Source of the DNA: Lindgomyces ingoldianus
Lineage: Eukaryota > Ascomycota > Dothideomycetes > Pleosporales > Lindgomycetaceae
DNA: 14,957 nucleotides
NCBI RefSeq assembly: GCF_010093535.1
Contig: NW_022985241.1
Location: 40,135-55,091, forward strand
Reading direction: 5' to 3'
Part shown: positions 1 through 8,508 of the stretch, in pieces
Position numbering within the stretch: the first letter of the stretch is position 1
Layout of the letters: each line of letters begins with the position of its first letter
Notes under the pieces: model-generated
Told to the model about the DNA's origin: nothing
Database searches by the model: none
The model's input: the letters and a program-made list of their open reading frames with translations, nothing else
Program-made: the position numbers and the translations under genes

Positions 1-57
1 CCACTGTGCAGTTAATTGTAGGTTTTCCTTTGCAGGATGCGCGCACTGGCATAGATG

Positions 58-172
58 TAGCAAATTGCAGCAAATTGCGGTACACTGCAGCAAATTGCAG
101 CAAATTGCGGTATACTGCAGCAAAATGCAGCAAATTGCGGTACACTGCAGCAAATTGCAGCAAATTGCGGTG
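58..172. repeat. Minisatellite, 30-bp unit, about 4 copies
   Basis: The unit is three 10-mers: CAGCAAATTG, CAGCAAATTG, CGGTACACTG. Copies begin near 58, 88, 118 and 148 and differ at only a few sites (for example TAC/TAT in the third 10-mer and AATTG/AAATG at 122-127). The last copy breaks down after CGGTG at 172. A minus-strand frame across it is open only because the repeat is a multiple of three; the peptide is a simple Cys/Phe/Ala/Ile repeat and is not a gene. It lies upstream of the TLH relic, where subtelomeric minisatellites would be expected. Confidence 0.93.
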
Positions 173-312
173 TTAGAAAACATTGTAAAGTAAGAGAAAG
201 CAAATAGAGTTAAAGTGCTTCTAATAAAGACCTTGCTTTAACATAATCTAGCCTTTATAAGTGTTGTTTTAATAAAAAAGTAGATGTGTAGGATATGTGC
301 AGTGTGTGTGCA

Positions 313-423
313 GTTCGCGCACAAGCTGTATAGTTTGTGCACAGGCTCTGCGGTTCGCGTGCACGCTCTGGAGTTCGCGCACAGTTCGCGCACAGTTCGC
401 GCACACGCTCTGCAGTTCGCGCC
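313..423. repeat. GC-rich minisatellite, mixed 20-bp and 11-bp units
   Basis: The core GTTCGCGCACA recurs at 313, 333, 353, 373, 384, 395 and 415. Spacings are 20, 20, 20, 11, 11 and 20 bases. The 20-base unit is the 11-base core plus a CGCTCTGCA-like tail; the two 11-base steps have lost that tail. The copy at 333 reads GTTTGTGCACA, three C/G-to-T or equivalent transitions away, while its neighbours keep their CpGs. Short open frames on both strands here are repeat artefacts. A short CCA/ACT-rich tract follows at about 447-478. Confidence 0.88.
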
Positions 424-607
424 GCGCTACCACCCAACCTGCAGACCACCACCACAACTACTATAACTACTATTAAGATTAACTATAACAAGAGGCTAAA
501 AAAGACAGCTAAGAGAAGGAAAAGACAGAAGGCAGTGCGCGCCTGTAGAACAAGGGGTTACAGCAGACAATGTAGCGGACTGCTTTCAGTTCCTGCCTAG
601 GTACAGA

Positions 608-889
608 GTGCTGGTCTGTCTTGAACATCACACGGGCATCTAGAGTCTTGACAGACATCTTATTAAATACCACTGTGTCCCTAAGCGAGAGAGGGTGGCA
701 ATTGTTAACTAGATCTGCAGCAGGTACACTTAGGTCTGGGAGCCCGACCAAGTGCAGCTCCCTCCGGCTAGGAGTCCCGCGTTAGAAGAGCTTAGGAGGC
801 CGCTAGCAGCGTTACAATGCACTAAGGGGGGGTGCGAGTATATTAGCATCAACCAGGACGCGCTACAGAAGCATTGGGCAGACGCGCAC
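608..889 (+). other. N-terminal zinc-finger-like pair of the TLH relic
   Basis: The first motif runs from Cys at 617 (VLVCLEHHTG) to His at 656 and 671, spaced C-x2-H-x9-H-x4-H, so the second ligand position is His rather than Cys. The second motif is a clean C2H2 finger: Cys 818, Cys 833, His 872, His 887, spacing C-x4-C-x12-H-x4-H. Paired fingers of this kind are typical of the N-terminal domain (DUF3505/OrsD-like) found in fungal TLH proteins. This portion has fewer stops than the rest of the relic. The domain name is from family knowledge; the ligands and spacing are read directly. Confidence 0.75.
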
Positions 890-3309
890 ACTACTGCCTA
901 GGTTAGGGACACAAGCTAGCTGTATAAGAAGGTTAGGGTTTAGACCTTCTTCTGCAGAGGAGGGCTGCTACAATACTTTGTTGTAGACGTAGGCCTAGAG
1001 GAGGAAGAAGAAGACAACAGCACACTAGCTGCTACCCCTAGCGATGTAGCGGACAAAGTCTGGGCCGAGCTGGAAGAATACAAGGCGACGCAAGAGGCGC
1101 TTAAAGGTCAAGCGCAGGTCATAGACGCGCAGGCTGCTAAAACAGACAAGACTGGCTAGTTTAATCGCACAGGATAGCTAGAGCATCTCGCCAACCGCAA
1201 CCTAGCCTATCTCGCACACCAGATCTAGCTACTAGGGCGAGACAAGGTACAGCTAAAGTAGGCTGCGAATCTTGTAGAGTCCTTAATTAAAAGGAGTGTA
1301 GCTAGGCTATTAACGCTCACGCAGGAGACAAGGCGTTGGCTGAGGAGCGCAAAGCAGATAGAGCCCGACCAGCGGCCGCTTGCTTGACTGCAGAACCTAG
1401 AGAGTCAGGCGCAGTATGCCGGATACATGGTCAAGTTTGTCTGCTACCTGCTACGCATTGTAGCTAACAAGCAGGCAAGGATAATAAGGCAAAACAACAG
1501 TAGTAGTAATGGCAGCAACGCACAGACTAACAAAGGTGAGGACAGTAGTGCTAGCAGCGACAACAGCAACATCACCACTTAACAATACCAACATCACCCT
1601 ATCCACCGCCGCAGGACAAAGGTAGACATAATGAAGGACGCACGCAAGCTCTTCTGCTAGAAGGGCTAGCAAAAGGAGCTAGCGTTAGCGTTGTAGAAGG
1701 CCTTAGGTGACCCTAGCAGCAAAAGAGTTAAGCTAGAGGACACGCTGCTTAATATGCTTATGTTATTTATCTTTAAGCTAGTAAGTAATTAGCTATTTAG
1801 CAGCAGGTTTGTCCACTTTTTAGCTGTGCTTAGCATTAATGCTACAGCCTAGCAACTGCGCAGGGCAAAACACTACTTATACATGCTTACTAGTGTAGCA
1901 TACTGCATACGCGTGTTAGGCGTTAAGAAGCTGCTTCTGTTAGCTAAGCGCAGTAAGCAGACTAACAAGGACTGTAAGCGCTTTCTAGCTAAAAAAGTAA
2001 AGTATCTAGCTAACAGTTTGTACAGTCTAATAAGCTAAGTAATTAGCTTACTAGCGTATAAAAAGCATGTTGCGTTAACAGACAGCAACTTAGGCAGCGT
2101 GTACTAGTCTAAAGACAAGAAGATCTTCTACTTAAACAGCTAACCTATCTATATTAGCTAGTTCTGCAAGATAGCTTAGGACATAGTAGTTAAAGTAGAG
2201 GAGATGTTGTAGCAAAAGCTAATATAGCTTAAAAAGGCTAAAGAGCAGTTTACTATTAATCTAGCACATGTAGTAGACAAAGTAACTTTTACGTAGTAAG
2301 GCTAGTAGTTTGCAGAGCAGCGCAAGAACAGTCTAGCAGACAAGCTATACTAGATGCTAACCTAGGTTAAGCAGAGCGCGCAAGGCTGTAGGCTAAAGCA
2401 TTACAGAAAGTGGCATATTAAGTAAGTTAAGTAGTACTTATGTTAGGTTAACTGCTTTTTAACACTACTCTTAGTGTGCGTGCACATAATGTCTAGACAG
2501 CTAGGTTAAGGGCTAGAGATCTTGTTAATAAGGTTTTATAACAGGCTGCTACAGGACTGTAATATCTTTATAGTAGACAGCTAAATTATAACTATTATTT
2601 ACTATTACAAGTCTTAGTTACAGTAGGATAGACTAAAGGTGGTTCTGCGTTTTCTTCTGCCGCAGCTAGGGCAGGTTATAGCTATCTACTTAGTATACTT
2701 ATAGCTATTCTAGGAGTATCTCTAGGTGCAGGTGCTTAGCAAAGGATGCATTAACTACATCTAGGCAAATAAGTAAGAGCTGTAGTTAACAGACTATCTA
2801 ATACAAGCGCTAAAGTAAAAAATAGGCAAGAGACTAGGCGTTAAGCTACACACACAGGACTACTAGCACATAGCTGTTAGCATTAGGCAAGTTATAGTTA
2901 AGCACTTATTTAGTAAAAAGTATTAAGATAATGTTAGGGAGATTAAAGAAGCTAAGGTAAATAAAAAAAGTAAGAACTTAGTAGAGCTACAAAACTTACA
3001 GACAACAGTTATAGGCTTAGTAAACTATAGTGTGCTAATTAACATTGTTAAGCATCTTAGCTTACGCTTTATTAAGGCGTTTTAACCTTTTAGCACAATA
3101 TAGCACTGCTTCTTAGAACTTAATAGTAGGTTTAGAGTAGTGCAGTAAGAGGAGGAAGTAGAAGAGAGACACAAGGAGAAAAAGAAAAAGAAGAAAAATA
3201 AAAAAGAATTAAGCTGTTATAGAATAAAGCAAACACAAAAGCAAGACATTAGCAGTAAGAAGAGTAAAAAAAAAAGCTAGGACTACAGCCTTAGAGGATT
3301 TACGTACAA

Positions 3310-4290
3310 GATAATTAAGACAAAGCTATTAAGAAGGCAATGTAGCAAGTAGTTAGGTAACAGGAGATTAGCTTTTAGTCTATAAAGCTAGAGTAAAAGT
3401 AGGCATTGCATGCTGTACTTAACAGTTAGACGCTGCTTATAGTTGTGCTTCTAATAGGCAGAGGCAAGAGCTTGCTGTTTACTGTGCTAGCATGCATAGA
3501 CAATGCTAGCGTTACTATAGTTGTTATTCTATATTAAGAGCTTATTAACAACACAGTAGACTGTATGCAGAAGTGCAGAATTAACTACATTAAGTAGAAG
3601 CATAGCAAGACTAACCTAGCTGCTGTAGTTGTAGTTAGCGCTAATGCTGTAGGCAATATCACAAGCAAAGGGAACTTCTTAGGGTACACAACTATGCTAA
3701 GCATAAAGGGGATGCTGCAGCAGGTGGTAGTAGACAAGTGTTATCTTATCTTCACAGTAAGCCACTAGCGGCAGAAGCTGGCGAAACTAAAGAATCTGCA
3801 GTTGCTACTGTGCCTAATAGTACTGCTTACAGCAACGCTTCCGCCATCACAAGAGTGCAAACTAGAGGCTAGCATGCTAGTTTAGTGTGCAACGTACGTG
3901 CGCGCTAGCACTGTCTAGCTAAACACGTAATACTTTGTGTTGTAGTGTTAAGCTAGCAAGCTAGAGGAGACAGCGCTCACAGTAGGCTCACAGCAGCAGT
4001 TGTTGTTACTTACGACAGAAGAGAAGGGCGTAGTGTACTGCTGCAGCAAGGAACAGTGTTAAAGGATAGCAGAAGAGCTTAGATGCAAATACTATCACAC
4101 TAACGTCCCTAATTACGCTAAATAAGTAAAGCAGTAGCTTAGCTCTAGTAGGCTAATTATAGCTACGTTAGCGTTAGGGACAGGGGTTAATTACCCTAGA
4201 GTAGTGTATATACTACACATGGGGATGCTGTGGAGCATAATTAACTTCGCGCAAGAGAGCAGGCGTAGAGGGCAGGCTAGGGAGGAGGTT
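3310..4290 (+). other. RecQ helicase core of the TLH relic, with inactivated motifs
   Basis: The motifs appear in the expected order. Motif I (Walker A) reads LIGRGKS at 3451-3471, where the family has TGGGKS-like. Motif Ia is VVILY-x-ELINN at about 3520-3552. Motif II reads DKCY at 3733-3744 where RecQ enzymes have DE-x-H, so the catalytic Glu has become Lys and the His has become Tyr. Motif III is LTATLPP at 3826-3846. Motif IV is VVYCCSKEQC at about 4030-4059. Motif V is ATLALGTGVNYP at 4162-4197. Motif VI is QESRRRGQAR at 4252-4281, against QESGRGGRAG-like in the family. The changed residues are explained by transitions. The frame differs from the upstream part of the gene, so a frame change lies between about 3295 and 3315. 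Confidence 0.9.
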
Positions 4291-4440
4291 AACTTAGTTA
4301 TTGTTATAGAGCGTAGATCTGTAGAACAGAAGATGCTTAAGCACAGCAACAACTTATGCATGCAGGCTATAGGGTTGTTTTTAACAGGCCGCGGGTGCCA
4401 ACAAGCGCTAATAAGCATGTACATAGACAGCAAGGCTGTA

Positions 4441-4980
4441 GCGTGCAACAACATTAAGTCTGCTAGATGTAACTAGTGTAGAGAGAGAGTCTACAAGTTT
4501 AAGCGTTCACAGCAGGAGACAAGCACTAAGTAGCAACAGGTTTAAGAAATAATAGATAAAGTGTAGGCAGGATGCGCTATATGCTAGGTGCTAGACAACT
4601 TAGGGCAGGACAAGTGGCAGACGCACAAGACAATAAAGTGTACAGCACAGGTAGGCGTGCATAGGGTTAACATAGACTATTTTTAAAAGGGTATACACAA
4701 CAACAGCATTAAGAACAGTTGTTAACGCTGCTCTATTAGTTAAAAGTATTACGCTACAGGCAGGGACGTTACAGCAAAGTGTTAATAGCTAAATGTAGTA
4801 GTACTGCTAGTACAAGCAGCTGCTGTTAGGGATAGCTAGGCAGTTAGGATTATCCAACAGTGCGGATACTGCGGAAAGCTAGGCGGAGACTAGAGAGAGT
4901 ATGCAGCGTGGTTAGAGAAGCGGCATAGGTATTAGGTATAGGGCAAGTATTTTAGTAATATGTTTGTAGTAGCAATTAAA
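4441..4980 (+). other. Cys-rich C-terminal region of the TLH relic
   Basis: In the helicase frame there is a C-x8-C-x2-C cluster at 4444-4482, then CxxC pairs at 4573/4582, 4720/4729 and 4861/4870, with a further Cys at 4639. A conserved-looking stretch (NVVVLLVQAAAVRDS) lies near 4792-4836, followed by EYAAWLEKRHRY from about 4897. Such Cys pairs suggest zinc binding, and TLH proteins carry comparable clusters after the helicase core. Several Trp/Gln positions are now TAG/TAA. The zinc role is inferred from spacing only. Confidence 0.65.
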
Positions 4981-5016
4981 CTTATTAGGTATAAACTAAA
5001 GTAGAATAGCTACTAA

Positions 5017-5508
5017 TATAGTAATTATTTTCTTATATATACTTACTATTTTTCTACTAATACAAGTTTCTTTAAATCTATGCTAGTAATTATAGTAAAT
5101 AATAATAAATTATAATACTATTAACTAAAGTTTCTAAAACTATAATTAAATATAGTAAAGAAGAGAAAAAGAGAGTAAATAAGAGTAAAAGAAAGTAATC
5201 TAAGCTTCTACAGAAGTTGCGTAGAGCGCTAGCTTTGTAACAGGGCAGATAACCCTCTTAGAATAAGGTGCTTGCTAAAACTTAGAGTTTATGTTAAGCT
5301 TATGAACCGCAGAAACAGGCATAAGGTTAGACCTAGGACAGTAGGGTTTTTTTCGCGCAAAGGGACGAAAACAGGTTTAAAAGCTACAGGCAGGCAGCAG
5401 TTAAGCTATATAGGCGTTGTGGCAGAAGAGAGAGTGGTTGAAAGGTAGGCATCAGAGAGGTCTTAACCGTTTTTAGTAAGAGGATTGTTTAGCAAGGCAG
5501 CAAGGGGC
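5017..5508. other. Geneless spacer, AT-rich then mixed
   Basis: From 5017 to about 5200 the sequence is strongly AT-rich with purine runs (AAGAGAAAAAGAGAGTAAA) and no open frame of note. From 5200 to 5508 base composition is more even, including TTTTTTTCGCGCAAAGGGACG at 5346-5366, but I found no coding signal, RNA gene or obvious repeat. It separates the TLH relic from the 183-bp array. Confidence 0.6.
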
Positions 5509-6979
5509 GCTAGCTGCATTTAGGGTTTTAGTGGAATCAAACACTATCTACCTCCAGCTGTTAGTAGTACATAGATAATAGACAGAAACGTTTCACAAAG
5601 GCTCTGCAAGCCAGATTCTGCAATTTTGTATGCATCCATACAGTTTGTAGGTAGTCAGGAATAGCATTGTGGTACTTGGCTGGCATTAAGCGCTAGCCGC
5701 ATTTGGGTTTTTGGTGGAATCAAACGCCATCCACCTCTAGCTGTCAGTAGTACGTAGATAATAGACAGAAACGTTTTACAAAGGCTCTGCAAGCCAGATT
5801 CTGTAATTTTGTATACATCCATATAGTTTGTGGGTAGTCGGGAATAGCATTATGGATGGTACTTGGCTGGCATTGGGTGCTAGCCGCATTCAGGTTTTTG
5901 GTGGAATCGAACATCACCCACCTCCAGCAGTCAGTAGTACATAAATAATTAACAGAAACGTTTCGCAAAGGCTCTACAAGCCAGATTCTGTAATATTGTA
6001 TACATCTATATAGTTTGTAGGTAGTTAAGAATAGCATTGTGGTACTTGGCTGGCATTAGGCGCTAGCTGCATTTGGGTTTTTGGTGGAATCAAACACCAT
6101 CCACCTCCAGCAGTTAGTGGTAAGTAGAAAATAGGCAGAGACGTTTCGCAAAGGCTCTACAAGCCAGATTCTGTAATATTGTATGCATCTATATGGTTTG
6201 TAGGTAGTCAGGAATAGCATTATAGTACTTAGCTGGCATTAGGCGCTAGCTGCATTCAGGTTTTTGGTGGAATTAAACACCATCCACCTCCAGCAGTTAG
6301 TAGTAGGTAGATAATAGACAGAAACGTTTTGCAAAGGCTCTACAAGCCAGATTCTGTAATATTGTATGCATCTGTATGGTTTGTAGGTAGTCGGGAATAG
6401 CATTGTGGTACTTGGCTGGCATTAGGCGCTAGCTGCATTTGGGTTTTTGGTAGAATCAAACACCATCCACCTCCAGCTGTTAGTAGTACATAGATAATAG
6501 ACAGAAACATTTCACAAAGGCTCTGCAAGCCAGATTCTGTAATATAGTATGCATACGTATAGTTTGTAGGTAGTCGGGAATAGCATTGTGGTACTTGGCT
6601 AGTATTAGGCGCTAGCCGCATTCAGGTTTTTAGTGGAATCAAACACCATCCACCTCTAGCAGTTAGTAGTACGTAGATAATAGACAGAACTGTTTTGCAA
6701 AGGCTCTGCAAGCCAGATTCTGTAATATAGTATGCATACGTATAGTTTGTGGGTAGTCAGGAATAGCATTATAGTACTTAGCTGGCATTAAGCGCTTGCC
6801 GCATTTAGGTTTTTAGTGGAATTAAACAGCACCCACCTCTAGCAGTTAGTAGTACATAGATAATAGACAGAAACGTTTTACAAAGGCCCTACAAGCTAGA
6901 TTCTGTAATATAGTATGCATACGTATAGTAGGTAGTCAGAAATAGCATTGCGCACTTAGTAAGGCGTGCTAGCCGCATT
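5509..6979. repeat. Tandem array of a 183-bp satellite-like unit, 8 copies
   Basis: Units begin at GCTAGC-type junctions at 5509, 5692, 5879, 6062, 6245, 6428, 6611 and 6794, with the closing junction at 6968. Spacings are 183, 187, 183, 183, 183, 183, 183 and 174. The 187 comes from a small insertion in unit 2 (ATGGATGGTACTTGG near 5850); the last unit is slightly shortened. Each unit holds GTGGAATC(A/G)AAC, a loose GGTGG...CCACC inverted pair, AAGCCAGATTCTG, and GTACTTGGCTGGCATTA. Differences between copies are mostly C/T and G/A transitions. One CpG is found as CG, CA, TG and TA in different copies. I do not recognise the unit. Confidence 0.97.
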
Positions 6980-7500
6980 AAGGCTTTTTCTTGCATAAGC
7001 TAAGGAAGGGTCATATAGGAGGCAAGTTAACAAGGTAGTAAGATCTAAACAAGGTAGATTAAACAAGTGTATTGTAAAGTCTAAGAAGCTTAATAGAGCT
7101 CTAAGCTGACTATATACTGTACAAGATAGGAGCTATGCCTAATAAGTGAATAGTGCAGTACATGGGTATGATATCGCGTAAGACACGTGCGACACTAACT
7201 ACAGGATATAGAGCACAAAGGGGTAAGCAACCGCATGCTGCGAGAGCTAGGGTGGGTGGTAGTAGTGCGTGGAAACCAAGATAGTCCACAAAATAGTAAA
7301 TTATCCCTCTACAGTGTAAAAGACTTACTGTAGATGCGCAATAAGTTAATATTTCTTTAGAAAACTCTAGTAGGGTTAATTAAGATAATATTCCACAGTT
7401 ACAATAGCATATAAGTTAAGCGTTGCTTAGGTATTATTAAAAAGAGATAATAGTAAGATCTATAAAATAATTAGCATAGCCACAGTGTAAACCTATAGGC
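6980..7500. other. Geneless spacer after the array
   Basis: No long frame, RNA gene or repeat was found here. It contains ordinary-looking mixed sequence up to about 7300 (including GCACAAAGGGGTAAGCAACC near 7211) and AT-rich sequence after that. It may be the far part of a TLH-associated subtelomeric block, but nothing in the sequence proves it. Confidence 0.5.
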
Positions 7501-7612
7501 GGGAGATAGCTAAAGGGAAGAGAAGAAGGAGGGGGAGGGAGAGGGGGTAAAAGGAAGAGAAGGGGGGGGTTTTAGTATAAGTACTAGTATGTATTGCTAA
7601 ACCCCCTCTCTT
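7501..7612. repeat. G-tract/C-tract palindrome, copy 1
   Basis: A purine-rich lead-in with G-runs at 7531-7535, 7537-7539, 7543-7547 and 7562-7569 runs into TTTTAGTATAA, the centre GTACTAGTAT at 7581-7590, then a right arm GTATTGCTAAACCCCC. The inverted right arm (GGGGGTTTAGCAATAC) matches the left arm with a few differences. The lead-in GGGAGATAGCTAAAGGG resembles the start of the split copy at 7831. This is the first of six sites with the same architecture; no such site was seen upstream. The closely spaced G-runs could also favour unusual DNA structure. Confidence 0.8.
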
Positions 7613-7775
7613 TGTCCACTCCTTAACATGTGTACACGTAGTAGCACACATAACAGGTAAATTCACTATAATAGAGCATGCGTTATAATGTAAAATGCGC
7701 TAAACTCTATACAGAATACTCTTTTAAAATTAATGCAAAACAATTATTACATTTTTAGCTAAGGGTTTTATTTAT

Positions 7776-7829
7776 TATCCTAACGTGTAGCTAAACAGCT
7801 TAGCGTGGGTCTAGCTAACGTGTAGGATA
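7776..7829. repeat. Short inverted repeat, 18-bp arms
   Basis: TATCCTAACGTGTAGCTA at 7776-7793 is followed after 18 bases by TAGCTAACGTGTAGGATA at 7812-7829. The outer seven and inner five bases are perfectly inverted and the middle is imperfect. The right arm ends exactly where the next palindrome-family element begins (GGATA at 7825), so the two structures may be related. Confidence 0.55.
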
Positions 7830-8241
7830 AGGAGATAGCTAGGGGGTAGAGAGGGGGTTTCAGTATAGGTACCTACTTGCCACCGCTAATGCACTGACCA
7901 CATATAGGCTTAGCACGCGCGCTAGCTATAAACAACTATTTGCAACCTTATAAGCTCTTTTCACCTCTACAATCCACTACTCTCCGCTCCAGCAGCAGAA
8001 GCAGCAGCAGCAACAACAGCAACAATAACAACAACAACAACAAGGACAGGAGCAATTTTAGCAAATTTAAATAATTTTAACTAAAAAAGCAATTATAAGT
8101 TATTTACAGGCTAGCGCTAACTAGCGCAGCTTACTAAAGTTCTAATTAGCTAATTCTAGCAAGTGTAGCGTTTTCCCTAAGTCTCTTTAAGGCAGTACCT
8201 ATCCTAAAAGCCCCCCCCTCCCTCCCCTTGTCTCTATATCC
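7825..8241. repeat. Split palindrome: ~48-bp terminal inverted repeats around ~320 bp
   Basis: The left arm runs 7825-7872, from GGATAAGGAGATAGC to AGTATAGGTAC. The right arm runs 8195-8241 and, when inverted, goes from GGATATAGAGAC to TTTTAGGATAGGTAC. Both begin with GGATA, pass a G-rich tract, and end in GGTAC. The arms match the two halves of the solid palindromes at 7581 and 14416, so this looks like the same structure with internal sequence still present, or with an insertion in its centre. The interior holds a CAG/CAA tract and AT-rich sequence. It could be a small non-autonomous DNA element; I could not identify a target-site duplication with confidence. Confidence 0.65.
7990..8043 (+). 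repeat. CAG/CAA trinucleotide tract
   Basis: CAGCAGCAGAAGCAGCAGCA opens a run of CAG and CAA codons ending with CAACAACAACAACAA. In frame 1 it reads as poly-Gln with one TAA where CAA is expected, followed by GQEQF and further Gln-type stops. That pattern suggests a decayed Gln-rich coding segment, possibly the N-terminus of the downstream relic, but it may instead be a plain microsatellite inside the inverted-repeat element. The TAT-rich sequence near 7925-7955 (CTATAAACAAC) could be a promoter, without proof. Confidence 0.55.
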
Positions 8242-8412
8242 TTCACCCCTATTTGCCACCTACTGCGGTGGAAACAACCCATTGCACTCTAACAAACCTG
8301 CCTAGGAACCAGCTAGAAACAGCTAAGTCTAATATTAGGGCTAGGCCCCTAAGATTTAGTAAGTGTTTTCTATATTTACTAGACTTTTTATTATAGTATG
8401 CCTAGGCTAGAG
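8242..8412 (+). other. Short stretch with weak coding character
   Basis: Between two palindrome-family elements, two forward frames read through with only Gln/Trp-type stops. One gives SLYPSPLFATYCGGNN-like residues, the other LLRWKQPIAL-like residues. I cannot choose between them, and neither matches a family I know. It may be an N-terminal piece of the downstream relic. Confidence 0.3.
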
Positions 8413-8508
8413 CTAATAGAGGGGAAAGGGGAAGTTTAGCTTTATATACTAGTACCTAAGGCTAAACTCTCTTCCCCTTTAGTACTTATCCCTCTCCCCC
8501 CCTCTAAT
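8413..8508. repeat. Palindrome family, copy 3, with extra right half
   Basis: The left arm AAAGGGGAAGTTTAGC (8425-8440) pairs with GCTAAACTCTCTTCCCCTTT (8461-8480) around ATACTAGTAC at 8446-8455. A second pyrimidine-rich half follows: AGTACTTATCCCTCTCCCCC from 8481. On the plus strand it can be read in frame 1 as GEV-x-LYILVP, continuing in the same frame as the relic downstream. Whether it is an insertion in the gene or part of it is not settled. Confidence 0.75.

Larger units (their letters stand above)
500..5016 (+). pseudogene. Telomere-linked RecQ-type helicase (TLH) relic, RIP-degraded
   Basis: TLH proteins are large RecQ-family DNA helicases encoded next to telomeres in many ascomycetes. 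Here one plus-strand frame runs from about 500 to about 3300 and an adjacent frame from about 3310 to 5016. Together they give a zinc-finger-like N-terminus, a middle region with family-like blocks such as TRRWLRSAKQIEPDQRPLA (about 1330-1383) and HIAVSIRQVIVKHLF (about 2870-2915), a RecQ helicase core, and a Cys-rich C-terminus. Dozens of in-frame stops interrupt it. Nearly all are TAG or TAA where the family would have Gln or Trp; the only TGA I noticed is at 1385. The true start is unclear: in this frame a TAA lies at 497-499 and no convincing Met precedes the zinc fingers. The end is TAA 5014-5016, or possibly TAG 5002-5004. Total length fits the large size of TLH proteins. The family call rests on motif order and remembered family features, not on a search. 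It cannot encode a working enzyme. Confidence 0.9.

Noticed and set aside
337..600. Plus-strand frame of 87 codons with an Arg/Lys-rich end
   Set aside because: It runs through the GC minisatellite and a Thr repeat and ends at 600. The TLH zinc-finger frame is a different one. It could be 5' sequence of the TLH gene, but there is no evidence for an independent protein.
925..945. Telomere-like GGTTAGGGTTTAG
   Set aside because: It is a single short match inside the TLH coding frame, not an array.
4204..4476. Apparent 90-codon plus-strand gene beginning MYILHMGMLWS
   Set aside because: It is an internal stop-free piece of the TLH helicase core (motif VI region) and begins at an internal Met.
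5879..5920. tRNA or SINE signal: GTTCGATTC on the minus strand of array unit 3 matches a polymerase III B box
   Set aside because: The flanking bases do not form a T-arm stem, no A box at proper distance was found, and only one of eight units has the exact match.
5744..6621. Two minus-strand open frames in the 183-bp array as separate genes
   Set aside because: They lie in different frames of the same repeat unit, so they are not two genes. A possible repeat-protein origin is kept only as a weak finding.
5509..6979. CRISPR array
   Set aside because: The whole 183-bp unit is repeated with no unique spacers, and the setting is eukaryotic.
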